Source: Candidatus Leptofilum proximum (GTDB lineage: Bacteria; Chloroflexota; Anaerolineae; Promineifilales; Promineifilaceae). From it: a DNA stretch of 64,000 nt. The translations under genes and the position numbers were made by a program. The DNA lies in contig JADJXK010000001.1 in NCBI GenBank assembly GCA_016710325.1, positions 1,798,001-1,862,000 of the forward strand, given 5' to 3'. The notes beneath the pieces are model-generated. The model saw only the letters and a list, made by a program, of their open reading frames with translations, was not told the DNA's origin and did not search any database. Below, piece by piece: positions 48,836 to 56,759 of the stretch (its first letter is position 1; every line of letters starts with the position of its first letter).

Positions 48836-48885
48836 AACGTAAAACGTGAATTTTCTGCCCTCACGTTTCACGTTTCACGCATCAC
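48828..48885. repeat. Intergenic word repeat (CGTGAAACGTGA family), clean hairpin
   Basis: GATGCGTGAAACGTAAAACG (48828 onward) is opposed by CGTTTCACGTTTCACGCATC. It overlaps the stop codon of the maturation protease gene and ends 10 bases before the convergent thioesterase stop. Confidence 0.85.
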
Positions 48886-48894
48886 AAAACTCCC

Positions 48895-49398
48895 CTAAAC
48901 CGAAAAAATAAAGCAAGTCGTCGTGCCGTGAGCATACAGCTTGCCGTCGGCATCGACCAGCTTGCCTTCGGCGGTGGCGATGCGCCGCCCGCCATGCACC
49001 ACGGTGCCGAGGCAGCGCAGCGGCCCGGTGTCCGCCAGGATGGGGCGGACGAAGTTGACCTTCATTTCCACGGTGGTGTAGCCGCTGCCCGCGGGCAGCA
49101 GGGTATGCACGGCACAGCTCATGGCCGAGTCTAACAGGGTGGCAATGACGCCACCGTGTACGGTGCCCAGCGGGTTGTAGTGAAATTCAGAGCAGTTGAT
49201 CTCAAAAACGGCCGTTCCCTCCCCCGCTTCTGTCAGGGCAAATTCCAGGGTGTGAGCAATGGGCGGTTGGGGCAGCTTGCCGCCGATCATGGCGGCAAAC
49301 AGGTCTGGCCCACTTTTTTCGCGGGCGGTGTTGGCAGTGGGGGTGGGGTCTTGCCAGGTGTAGGTGCGGGAACGGCCGTTCCCCGTCTCAGTTGTCAT
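48895..49398 (-). CDS. PaaI-type hotdog thioesterase
   Basis: A 167-residue protein with a PaaI-like hotdog domain. The catalytic region is FHYNPLGTVHGGVIATLLDSAMS (Asn and Asp, with HGG), and TTVEMKVNFVRPI and GRRIATAEGKLVDADGKLYAHG follow. It hydrolyses acyl-CoA thioesters. The first about 50 residues are unstructured. The ATG at 49398 has CGGGAGAAAAG upstream. A phenylacetate link with paaG/paaH 33 kb away is possible but unsupported. Confidence 0.85.
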   Translation of the reverse strand: MTTETGNGRSRTYTWQDPTPTANTAREKSGPDLFAAMIGGKLPQPPIAHTLEFALTEAGEGTAVFEINCSEFHYNPLGTVHGGVIATLLDSAMSCAVHTLLPAGSGYTTVEMKVNFVRPILADTGPLRCLGTVVHGGRRIATAEGKLVDADGKLYAHGTTTCFIFSV

Positions 49399-49511
49399 AC
49401 TTTTCTCCCGGTTTGTGCGTTTGTGAATTGTTCGCGAAGGATTGTAACCGGCACGCGGCAGCCTGTCATGGCTTTCGCCTCCGGCGCGGCTCCGTGCCAT
49501 AATTCAACCTC

Positions 49512-50390
49512 ATGAGTACACCTCTCCGCATTGCCATCATTGGCGACGTTCACCGCCAGTTTGACGAGTACGATGTGACGCAGTTCAACTGGTCGGACTA
49601 TGACTGGCTGCTTTGCACCGGGGATCTGTCCAACTACTGGCATCACGAGGGGCTGGCCGTGGCCCGGCAGATGGCCCGGCTGCAAAAGCCTACCCTCATT
49701 GTTCCCGGCAACCACGATACGCTGACCTTGCCCCAGCTGGTGGCCGAAATTAAGGAGTGGTCCCGGCTGCGCCGCTGGCTGGCCTGGGGGCAGCCACACC
49801 GCCTGCGGCAGTGGCGGCGGGCGCTGGGGCCGGTGCAGGTAGGTGGTTACTCGGTGCATCCGGCGCCGGGAGTTGAAGACGTGGCGGTGGTGGTGGCACG
49901 GCCGTTTGCCATGGGTGGTTCGGTTTTGCACTGCCAGCCGCAGCTAAAACGCCAGTTTGGCGTGGGCACGATGGCCGAATCGGCGGCGCGGCTGTGCCAG
50001 CTGGTCGAACAATCGCCGCAGCAGCGGCTCATCTTCCTGGCGCACAACGGTCCCACCGGGCTGGGCAGTACGCGCGAATCGATCTGGGGCAACGATTTCC
50101 AGCCGGAGCAGGGCGATTTTGGCGATTCGGATTTACGCGAAGCGATTGAGTTTGCCCGGCAGCGGGGAAAAACGGTGCTGGCGGTAGCGGCCGGGCACAT
50201 GCACCATCACGTCAAGCGGGAGGGGCAGCGCACCTGGCACCTGGTGCAGGACGGCATCCACTACATCAACGCCGCCCGCGTGCCAAGGATTTTTGAGGAG
50301 AACGGCCGTACCCACCACCACATCCGCCTTACCATTTTGGATGGAAACGTGACAGTGACGCAACAATTGGACGCGGACAAGCGCGGATGA
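49512..50390 (+). CDS. Calcineurin-like metallophosphoesterase (TIGR04168-like)
   Basis: A 292-residue phosphoesterase. The metal-binding motifs are in order: IIGDVHRQFDEYD, CTGDLSNYWHHEG, VPGNHDTLTLPQ, FLAHNGPTG and AAGHMHHHVK. The sequence around GSTRESIWGNDFQ resembles the cyanobacterial/plant family TIGR04168, whose substrate is not known. The last six residues (DADKRG) are encoded by an intergenic word repeat that overlaps the stop codon. It is divergent from the thioesterase gene (113 bases). Confidence 0.85.
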   Translation: MSTPLRIAIIGDVHRQFDEYDVTQFNWSDYDWLLCTGDLSNYWHHEGLAVARQMARLQKPTLIVPGNHDTLTLPQLVAEIKEWSRLRRWLAWGQPHRLRQWRRALGPVQVGGYSVHPAPGVEDVAVVVARPFAMGGSVLHCQPQLKRQFGVGTMAESAARLCQLVEQSPQQRLIFLAHNGPTGLGSTRESIWGNDFQPEQGDFGDSDLREAIEFARQRGKTVLAVAAGHMHHHVKREGQRTWHLVQDGIHYINAARVPRIFEENGRTHHHIRLTILDGNVTVTQQLDADKRG

Positions 50391-50436
50391 CCGCGGATTT
50401 TTTTGATCGGCGTTTATCCGCGCTCGTCCGCGTTCT
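50371..50436. repeat. Word repeat (GGACGCGGACAAGCGCGG family) overlapping a gene end
   Basis: ACGCGGACAAGCGCGGATGA and CCGCGGATT are opposed by TTTATCCGCGCTCGTCCGCG. The left arm encodes the last residues of the phosphoesterase. Confidence 0.8.
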
Positions 50437-50442
50437 CTCCAT

Positions 50443-51429
50443 TTACAATGTTATGACCTGACCAGTCCGGGCTGATTCGTACAGCGCCAGGACGGTTTTG
50501 ACGTGGTTGCGCGTTTCGTCGAGGGAAAGATATTGCGCTTGGCCGTCTAAAACGGCCGCATGCAAATCCTCAATTTCTCCGAGGTACAGCTCTTTTTCCG
50601 GCACGTCAATCTCTTCGGGACCGCCCTCATTTGGGTAAAAGATCAACGTACGGTCACCGTCGTTGTGGCCGATAAACGGCCGATTCAGCACCAGCCGCCC
50701 CTCAGTACCGATGATTTCCACCTGGGTATGGAACGGCGTGCAAAATGATGAGCTGATTTGGGCCATTGCCCCGTTTGCGTACACCATCTGCCCGGAGAAC
50801 ACCTCATCGACGCCGCTTTCGCCCAGCCACTGGGTGCCAAACACCTGCTGCGGCGGGCCGCCCATGACGTATTGGGCAAAGCTCAGCGGATAAACGCCCA
50901 CGTCCCACAAACAACCGCCGCCCATCTCTGGCACCAGCCGGATATTTTCCCGGGTGGTAAAAGCGAAGTTAAAGACGGCTCTCACCACGGTGATGCGACC
51001 AAGACGGCCGTTCCGCACCATCTCGCCCACAATTTTGGTTTGGGGGTGGTGGCGGTACATAAACGCTTCGGTGAGGACACGGTTGGTTTGTTGGGATACG
51101 GCCGTCATCTCATCCACCTCGTCCAGCGTCAGGGCAAATGGCTTCTCGCACAGCACATGCTTGCCGTGCTGCATCGCCTTGATCGACCACTCCGCATGCA
51201 GGTGGTTGGGCAGGCTGATATACACCGCATCCACCGCGTCTGAGGCCAGCATCGCTTCATAGCTGCCAAACGCCTGCGGGATGTCCCACTCGTTGGCGTA
51301 GGCCTGGGCCGATGCTTGGCTGCGGCTGGCCACCGCCACCAGTTCGCCTCGTGCCGAGGCGCGAATGGCGGGAATCAGCCGCCGGTTGATATTAGCTGTT
51401 GAAAGTAATCCCCATCGAATGTTAGACAT
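50443..51429 (-). CDS. Gfo/Idh/MocA family oxidoreductase
   Basis: A 328-residue NAD(P)-dependent sugar-type oxidoreductase. The N-terminal Rossmann motif is WGLLSTANINRRLIPAI, followed by AVYISLPNHLHAEWSIKAMQHGKHVLCEKPFAL, with the conserved EKP. The C-terminal domain has GGGCLWDVGVYPLSFAQYVMG, containing the catalytic Asp of the GG..D.G.Y motif. The substrate cannot be predicted. The ATG at 51429 has AGGAGGT upstream; the longer frame to 51492 is translated repeat DNA. Confidence 0.9.
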   Translation of the reverse strand: MSNIRWGLLSTANINRRLIPAIRASARGELVAVASRSQASAQAYANEWDIPQAFGSYEAMLASDAVDAVYISLPNHLHAEWSIKAMQHGKHVLCEKPFALTLDEVDEMTAVSQQTNRVLTEAFMYRHHPQTKIVGEMVRNGRLGRITVVRAVFNFAFTTRENIRLVPEMGGGCLWDVGVYPLSFAQYVMGGPPQQVFGTQWLGESGVDEVFSGQMVYANGAMAQISSSFCTPFHTQVEIIGTEGRLVLNRPFIGHNDGDRTLIFYPNEGGPEEIDVPEKELYLGEIEDLHAAVLDGQAQYLSLDETRNHVKTVLALYESARTGQVITL

Positions 51430-51446
51430 GACAGACCTCCTGGAAA

Positions 51447-51500
51447 GCGTGATTCGTGAAGCGTGAAACGTGAGGATTTTGTCACGTTTCACGTTTCACG
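51447..51500. repeat. Intergenic word repeat (CGTGAAACGTGA family)
   Basis: GCGTGATTCGTGAAGCGTGA and AACGTGAG are opposed by TCACGTTTCACGTTTCACGC. Member of the family at 48828. Confidence 0.85.
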
Positions 51501-51672
51501 CAGTTTTGTCCAAATGCTTCTTTTAACTCGCCCCGCGCAATTCTACCACCACCTTCACCACCTTTCCGCTACCTGTTCACAATTTCTTCAAATTTGTACC
51601 GCATACTGCCAGCATTGAGATTTAGTGAGCTAACAGGTGCGTCGCACCTCCGAATATATAAAGGAGATTCAG

Positions 51673-52149
51673 ATGTTTCGCAGAATTTTTGGGATTGGAT
51701 TGTTCATTCTGCTGTTGATGGGCATTTTTGGTGGGTTTGGCAGCCGTACTCGCGCCGCCTATTACGAAGGTTACGCCGCCGGTTTGCAGGCGCAGGTCGG
51801 CGAATCAAGTGAAGAAGGGACAACAAGCGCCCCTCCTGCCGCACCTTACTATGATGGCCACGGCCGTTTCTTCGGTTGGGGTGCGTTAGGCATCCTGGGT
51901 ATCTTCGCCATCTTCTTCAAGATCGGCTTCTTTTTCCTGCTGGCGATGCTCTTCATGCGGTTGATTTTCGGCCGTCGCTGGCGGCATCGCGGTGGCCCGT
52001 GGGGACACGGGTCGTGGGGACACGGGTCGAGGCGGCATGGACCGTGGGGCCACCACCCGCACTGGCACGGGCATGAAGGCCCCGGCAAAGAAAAAGCGCC
52101 CAAGTGGATGAATGACCACGACGATGACGAACCGGTGATGACTGTTTAA
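51673..52149 (+). CDS. Membrane protein with Gly/His-rich cytoplasmic or surface tail
   Basis: A 158-residue protein with two membrane helices (IFGIGLFILLLMGIFGGFG and ALGILGIFAIFFKIGFFFLLAMLF), a Tyr/Ala-rich segment between them (AAYYEGYAAGLQAQVGES) and a basic tail rich in Gly, His, Trp and Arg (repeats of WGHGS and HHPHWHGHEG), ending with acidic NDHDDDEPVMTV. Small membrane proteins with such His-rich tails often sit near two-component and metal-response genes; here the OmpR-type system lies 2 kb away. The His tail could bind metal. AAAGGAG precedes the ATG at 51673. Family not recognised. Confidence 0.7.
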   Translation: MFRRIFGIGLFILLLMGIFGGFGSRTRAAYYEGYAAGLQAQVGESSEEGTTSAPPAAPYYDGHGRFFGWGALGILGIFAIFFKIGFFFLLAMLFMRLIFGRRWRHRGGPWGHGSWGHGSRRHGPWGHHPHWHGHEGPGKEKAPKWMNDHDDDEPVMTV

Positions 52150-52169
52150 CGGCACCCTTACCGGTTATT

Positions 52170-52273
52170 ATGAACCTGAAGAAAATAAATCGGTAATCGC
52201 CAACAGAGACACTTCAGGTTCATTTAAGGCGATTCAGTGTCAAGTTTATTACCGATTTTATTTTTGAATCGCC
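52170..52273. repeat. Interleaved inverted repeats (pseudoknot-capable)
   Basis: ATGAACCTGAAG (52170-52181) pairs with CTTCAGGTTCAT (52212-52223). AAAATAAATCGGTAAT (52182-52197) pairs with ATTACCGATTTTATTTT from 52248 with one bulge. GGCGATTCA (52228-52236) pairs with TGAATCGCC (52265-52273), and its GGCGATT could instead pair with AATCGCC at 52196-52202. The order of arms is interleaved rather than nested. It lies directly after the His-rich membrane protein gene. Confidence 0.7.
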
Positions 52274-52320
52274 ATCATAAACGAAGGTTCTTTTGGAATT
52301 CAAGGGGTTTGCAGCCTGTG

Positions 52321-52378
52321 ATGCGTGAAACGTGAAACGTGAGCAGAGAGCCAACACGATTCACGCTTCACGTTTCAG
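52321..52378. repeat. Intergenic word repeat (CGTGAAACGTGA family)
   Basis: ATGCGTGAAACGTGAAACGT is opposed by GATTCACGCTTCACGTTTCA, next to the 3' end of the secreted hydrolase gene. Confidence 0.85.
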
Positions 52379-52387
52379 GTCCGCCCC

Positions 52388-53539
52388 TCAATTTTTGACA
52401 TAGGTGTCAAAGAATTCGACCGTGCGCCGCATCATTGTGGTCCAGTCCGGGCCGTTGAAAAAGTGCCCCTGGTCAGGATAGGTAAACAGCGTGCTTTCTT
52501 TGCCCGCGGCTTGCAGCGCGGCATGGAGCGCTGGCGCCCAATCGGGCGGCGTTTCCTCCACAGCAGCGCCATCACCCAGGCCAATGTGAATTTGCACCGG
52601 CGCGGAGACAGTTTCCAGATGGTAGATCGGCGCGATTTGTTGCAGCATTTCCGGGCTTTGCGCCGCAGCCAGGTAGGCTGCCTGAATCTCGGCGGGCAGA
52701 TCGGCGGGAATGACTTCCCCAGGGTTGCAGTCGAGCAGCTCGGTCTGGCCGGGCAAACAGCCGGGTCCCCAGCGGGCAATGAGGTCGGCGTCGTTGGCGG
52801 AGTTGGGAGCGTGCAAAACGGCCGCTTTCACCCCACCCGTCACCGTCAGAACCTTGGTAGTGATGCCCCCGCCCATGCTGTGGCCCCACATGCCCACCCG
52901 GCTGGTGTCGGCCTCGGGGATGGAAGGCAGCGCAGCGAGCAAATTTAAGACGTCGGCCACCAGGCCCGTGTGGAAAAAGCTGGGACCGACGTCCGACTTG
53001 CCCCAGCTGCGATAGTCCGGCGCGATGGTGAGGTAGCCGTAGTAGTTGAGATACTCCGCCTGCTGCCACGTGCCCGCGCCGGAAAAATAGGATTCCCGCT
53101 CATGGTAGCCGTGGTTCAAAATGATGACGGGAAACGGGCCTTCACCCTTGGGGATTTGCATGATGCCGCTGATGGTGAGTCCGTCGCTGGGGTAGGTGAT
53201 GGCATACTTGTCAAAATAGTCCGCATCCGCCATCCAGGACGTGATTTCAATGGCGCCGCCGGGGTAGTCACGCTGGCGCAGCCCTTCGATGGTGTAAGGC
53301 GCCATCGGATGAGGCGTGGCGTCGGGCAGTGGTACGGCCGTCACCGTAGTGGCGGCTGCTGCCGCTGCAGGTGTCGCCGAGGTGGGGGTGGGTGTGATCA
53401 TGATGGTCACAACTACAGCGGCGGCACGGTTAGTGGGTGTTGGGATAGCAGCAGCTGGGAGTGGTGGGGGCGCAACGGCCGTTCCACACCCCATCACACC
53501 CAGCAACATGAACAGCAGGAAGATGGCTTTGGTTCGCAT
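52388..53539 (-). CDS. Secreted lipoprotein alpha/beta hydrolase (prolyl oligopeptidase/dienelactone type)
   Basis: A 383-residue protein. The lipoprotein signal is FLLFMLLGVMGC (Cys 18), followed by a Thr/Pro/Ala linker of about 60 residues. The hydrolase domain has the oxyanion motif VIILNHGYHERESYF, the nucleophile GMWGHSMGGGITTKVL, and the His in TYPDQGHFFNGPD; an acid lies in HIGLGDGAAVEETPP. It should cleave an ester or peptide outside the cell. The ATG at 53539 is the only start giving the signal peptide; the frame upstream crosses the divergent MarR gene. Convergent end, 10 bases after a word repeat. Confidence 0.85.
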   Translation of the reverse strand: MRTKAIFLLFMLLGVMGCGTAVAPPPLPAAAIPTPTNRAAAVVVTIMITPTPTSATPAAAAAATTVTAVPLPDATPHPMAPYTIEGLRQRDYPGGAIEITSWMADADYFDKYAITYPSDGLTISGIMQIPKGEGPFPVIILNHGYHERESYFSGAGTWQQAEYLNYYGYLTIAPDYRSWGKSDVGPSFFHTGLVADVLNLLAALPSIPEADTSRVGMWGHSMGGGITTKVLTVTGGVKAAVLHAPNSANDADLIARWGPGCLPGQTELLDCNPGEVIPADLPAEIQAAYLAAAQSPEMLQQIAPIYHLETVSAPVQIHIGLGDGAAVEETPPDWAPALHAALQAAGKESTLFTYPDQGHFFNGPDWTTMMRRTVEFFDTYVKN

Positions 53540-53587
53540 GGCCGAATCGTACTGATAAACGGCCGTCCCGCAAAATAAGGAATACAT

Positions 53588-54046
53588 ATGATGGAAACTA
53601 CCAAGACACAAACATTGCCGATTGGCTACTGGCTCAAAGAAGCTGACCGGCTGCTGACGGAACAAATCAACCAGGCGCAGGCTGCCAACGGCGTTACCCG
53701 GACGGAGTGGCAGGTGTTGAATTTGTTGGCGGAGAACGGCCGTACCGCCATTACCCACCTCTTCGCCACCATGCAAACTTTTCTGGCCGAGCCCGAACTC
53801 CAGGCCATCCTGAACCGCCTCAGCGAACAGGGCTGGATTGCTGCTGGAGACGATGGCCGCGATTGGCAGCTCACCGAGGCAGGCCAGCACCAGCACGGCC
53901 GTATCTTCACCACTCAAAAAGAAGTTCGCCAGCGCGCCATGCAGGGTATCAGCACTGATGACTACGCCACCACAATCCGCGTCCTTCAACAGATGGTTAA
54001 CAATCTTGATCAATCAGGCAAAATAGGCCAATCAGCATCCCATTAA
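53588..54046 (+). CDS. MarR-like winged-helix regulator
   Basis: A 152-residue protein with a MarR-type domain. The dimerisation helix is YWLKEADRLLTEQINQAQAANG, and recognition helix and wing follow (TEWQVLNLLAENGRTAI, LQAILNRLSEQGWIAAGDDGRDWQLTEAG). It is divergent from the secreted hydrolase gene with only 48 bases between the starts, so it may regulate it as well as itself. No clear palindromic operator is visible in this gap apart from one ACGGCCGT at 53559. AAGGAATAC precedes the start. Confidence 0.8.
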   Translation: MMETTKTQTLPIGYWLKEADRLLTEQINQAQAANGVTRTEWQVLNLLAENGRTAITHLFATMQTFLAEPELQAILNRLSEQGWIAAGDDGRDWQLTEAGQHQHGRIFTTQKEVRQRAMQGISTDDYATTIRVLQQMVNNLDQSGKIGQSASH

Positions 54047-54050
54047 AGAA

Positions 54051-54085
54051 GAATCTGTGCAATCTGCGTAATCTGTGGATAAATT
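54051..54085. repeat. Half copy of the AATCTGTGCAATCTG word repeat
   Basis: GAATCTGTGCAATCTGCGTA and ATCTGTGGATAAA match the right arm of the member at 16662; the left arm is missing. Confidence 0.75.
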
Positions 54086-54121
54086 CTTGGCAGTTTGGCG
54101 CTTTTCCGACACACTTTGTTT

Positions 54122-54814
54122 ATGAACGAACGCATCCTGGTGGTTGATGATGAACCAAAAATTGTGAAGCTGGCGCGCGATTACCTGGAGCGCAGCGGTT
54201 ATACGGTGCTAACGGCTGGGGACGGCCGTACCGCCCTCGCCATCGCCCGCAGCGAAAAGCCAGACCTGGTGGTGCTGGATCTGAACCTGCCCGAGCTGGA
54301 CGGGCTGGACGTTTGCCGCACCCTGCGCCGTGAATCCGATGTGCCCATCATCATGCTCACCGCCCGCATCGACGAAACCGACCGGCTGATTGGCCTGGAG
54401 CTAGGGGCCGACGACTACATCACCAAGCCCTTTTCGCCGCGTGAGCTGGTGGCCCGGGTGCGCGCCGTGCTGCGCCGCGTGCGCGGGGGTCTGGTGCCGA
54501 CCGAACTTGTCCAGGTAGGCGACATTGAAATTGACCTGAACGGCCATCGCGTCAGCCGCGCCGGGGAGACGGTGCAGCTGACCCGCATCGAGTTCAATCT
54601 GCTGGCGATTTTGGCCCAACATGCCGGGCAGACGATGAGCCGCGAGCAGCTGCTGGACCGGCTGCACGGCTTCGCCCAAGACAGCTACGAACGCAGCATC
54701 GATGCCCACGTGAAAAACCTGCGGCGTAAGCTGGAGCCAGACCCGTCGAACCCGGTTTACATCCTGACGGTGTATGGCATCGGCTACAAATTTAACGATG
54801 AGGTGCCTGCGTGA
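54122..54814 (+). CDS. OmpR-family response regulator
   Basis: A 230-residue regulator. The receiver has a full active site: ILVVDDEPKIV (acidic pair), VVLDLNLPELDG (phosphorylated Asp), MLTAR and YITKPFSPREL (Lys). The C-terminal winged helix (from VGDIEIDLNGHRVSR to ILTVYGIGYKFNDE) is of OmpR/PhoB type. It overlaps the kinase gene by four bases (GTGA), and both form a two-component pair. The ATG at 54122 is used; the upstream alternative lacks a ribosome site. Two word-repeat copies precede the gene. Confidence 0.93.
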   Translation: MNERILVVDDEPKIVKLARDYLERSGYTVLTAGDGRTALAIARSEKPDLVVLDLNLPELDGLDVCRTLRRESDVPIIMLTARIDETDRLIGLELGADDYITKPFSPRELVARVRAVLRRVRGGLVPTELVQVGDIEIDLNGHRVSRAGETVQLTRIEFNLLAILAQHAGQTMSREQLLDRLHGFAQDSYERSIDAHVKNLRRKLEPDPSNPVYILTVYGIGYKFNDEVPA

Positions 54815-55986
54815 AGCCGGAGGAGAACTGGCACGACAAGAATTGGCACGACAAGAATTGGCGCGACTATCGCGACGGGCCGCCCTGGCGGCGGGGTGAA
54901 CATTCGCGGCCACCGCATTGGCGCGGGCACGGCCCATCGCCGCGTCAGCGCCGCATGTTTTTGCGCTTGCTGGCGTTGTTTGCCTTGCTGGTGTTGCTGG
55001 TGGCGGGCGGCATGACGATTGTCGCTTTGCTGATTACGCGGCTGGTAGAGGGGAATGCGGGAACGGCCGTTATCGTCTGGATCAGCGGCTGCGGCCTGGC
55101 GATTGCCTTGCCTGTGCTGGCCGCGGTGCTCGCTTTCCGCACCTTTCGCCGCGTGGCCAATCCCCTGGCGGCGATCATGAACGCCGCCGACGCCGTGGCC
55201 GAAGGCGACCTGAGCGTACGCGTGCCGGAGTTCAGCGGGCGCAACGAGTTCACCCGGCTGGCCCACTCGTTCAACCACATGACGGCCGAGCTGGAGCGAG
55301 CCGACCAGCAGCGGCGCAACCTCACCGCCGACGTGGCCCACGAGCTGCGCACGCCGCTGCACATCATCCAGGGCAACCTGGAAGGCGTGCTGGACGGGGT
55401 CTACGAACCGACGCCCGACCACATTGAAGCCACGCTGGACGAAACGCGGCTGCTGGCGCGGCTGGTCGAGGATCTGCACACGCTCTCCCTGGCCGATGCC
55501 GGGCAGCTGCCCCTAAAAATGGAACCGGTGGACGTGGCCGATTTGCTGGCCGACGTGGCCACCAGCTTTTCCGGCCAGGCAGAGGCGCAGGGGGTGGCGC
55601 TTGTAGTGGAAACGGCCGTCTTACCCCCCCACACCCACATCCAGGGTGACGCCGATCGGCTGGACCAGGTGCTCAGTAATCTGGTGGTCAACGCGCTAAG
55701 GCACACGCCGGAGGACGGCCGTATCACCCTCAGCGCCAAACTGGTGGATGACGAGATACAAATTCAAGTCACCGACACGGGCGAAGGCATCCCCGAAGCC
55801 GACCTCCCCTTTGTCTTTGAGCGCTTCTGGCGCGGCGACCGGGCCAGAACGCACAGCGGCGGGGCAGGCGGTGGGCTGGGTTTGGCAATTGTCAAGCAGA
55901 TGGTGGTGGCACATAACGGCCGTATCACCGTCACCAGCACGCCCAACCAGGCCACCACATTCACCCTTGCTTTTCCGCTGCACTAA
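54811..55986 (+). CDS. Sensor histidine kinase partner of the OmpR regulator
   Basis: A 391-residue kinase. The N-terminus carries a short tandem unit (NWHDKNWHDKNWRD) and a basic, Pro/His-rich cytoplasmic stretch. Two membrane helices (residues 50-72, 84-106) are close together, so there is almost no extracellular sensor. HAMP (RRVANPLAAIMNAADAVAEG) is followed by HisKA (DVAHELRTPLHIIQGNLEG) and the ATPase (NLVVNALRHTPEDG, DTGEGIPEADLPFVFERF, GGLGLAIVKQM). It starts at GTG overlapping the regulator stop. A BaeS/BaeR-like intramembrane or envelope-stress sensor is likely. Confidence 0.92.
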   Translation: MKPEENWHDKNWHDKNWRDYRDGPPWRRGEHSRPPHWRGHGPSPRQRRMFLRLLALFALLVLLVAGGMTIVALLITRLVEGNAGTAVIVWISGCGLAIALPVLAAVLAFRTFRRVANPLAAIMNAADAVAEGDLSVRVPEFSGRNEFTRLAHSFNHMTAELERADQQRRNLTADVAHELRTPLHIIQGNLEGVLDGVYEPTPDHIEATLDETRLLARLVEDLHTLSLADAGQLPLKMEPVDVADLLADVATSFSGQAEAQGVALVVETAVLPPHTHIQGDADRLDQVLSNLVVNALRHTPEDGRITLSAKLVDDEIQIQVTDTGEGIPEADLPFVFERFWRGDRARTHSGGAGGGLGLAIVKQMVVAHNGRITVTSTPNQATTFTLAFPLH

Positions 55987-56096
55987 GTCCACTACGCCAT
56001 CTGTCCCCATCTTAATGAAGCTTGGATAGCATGCTACCTGCAATTGTCATTTCGACCAAAGGGAGAAATCCCTGAGGTGAGTCGAAGGCTTAAGGC

Positions 56097-56759
56097 TTAC
56101 GAAGAACGGTGCAGCAGTTTCTGGCAGAGGCGCACGCCGGACATGGCGTCGGTGAGCCAGTAGTCTGCGCCGACGTACTGGCACACCTGCTCGTTCAGCT
56201 GGTTGCCGCCGATGATGATGGGCACGGTCCGCAGCGCTGCGTCTTCGCTGCCGCGGATGAGGTCGATCGTTTCCTTCATCGCATCGTAAGAGGTGGTCAG
56301 CAGGCCGGACAGGCCGATGACGTTGGGTCGAACCTGCTCCGCCTGCTGCAAAAATTTAGCGGGCGGCACATCAACGCCCAAATCGTGCACGGAAAAGCCG
56401 TAGCAGGTCAGCAGCATGCTCAGGTTGTTCTTGCCGATGTCGTGAATGTCCCCCTGAACCGTGCCCAGCAAAATGACGCCGCTTTCCTTGCCGGTAAACT
56501 TTTCCTGGATGATCGGCTGCACAAGCTCCATCACTTCGCGGAAAATTTCGCCGCCCATAATGAGGCCAGACAGGTAATACTCCTGCCGCTCGTACCGCTC
56601 GCCCACCTGGCGCAGCCCTTCCTGGCAATCCTCGATGATCACCAGCGGGTTTTCTCCTTGTGCCAGACGTTCCTCGACAAGCAGCAAAACTTCTTTTTCG
56701 TTCAGGTCGGCCACGTGGGCAATGAAGGTTTGGGAGTCGTGGGCAGTGGGATCAGGCAT
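56097..56759 (-). CDS. Corrinoid-binding methyltransferase protein (canonical)
   Basis: A 220-residue B12-binding protein. An N-terminal helical cap (residues 10-85, DLNEKEVLLLVEERLAQGEN and SGLIMGGEIFREVMELVQ) is followed by a Rossmann corrinoid domain with the ligand motif GDIHDIGKNN (His106), LTCYGFSVHDLGVDVPPAKF, NVIGLSGLLTTSYDAMKETI and IIIGGNQLNEQVCQYVGADYW. It carries the methyl group between two methyltransferases. It overlaps the end of the GntR-type gene by eight bases. The overlapping ATG has GGAGGGCAAAA upstream. A second corrinoid protein lies in the divergent operon. Confidence 0.9.
   Translation of the reverse strand: MPDPTAHDSQTFIAHVADLNEKEVLLLVEERLAQGENPLVIIEDCQEGLRQVGERYERQEYYLSGLIMGGEIFREVMELVQPIIQEKFTGKESGVILLGTVQGDIHDIGKNNLSMLLTCYGFSVHDLGVDVPPAKFLQQAEQVRPNVIGLSGLLTTSYDAMKETIDLIRGSEDAALRTVPIIIGGNQLNEQVCQYVGADYWLTDAMSGVRLCQKLLHRSS

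Noticed and set aside
49421..49438. TTGTGAATTGTTCGCGAA as a further Rex-type site
   Set aside because: The right half deviates at several positions from TTCACAA; too weak.
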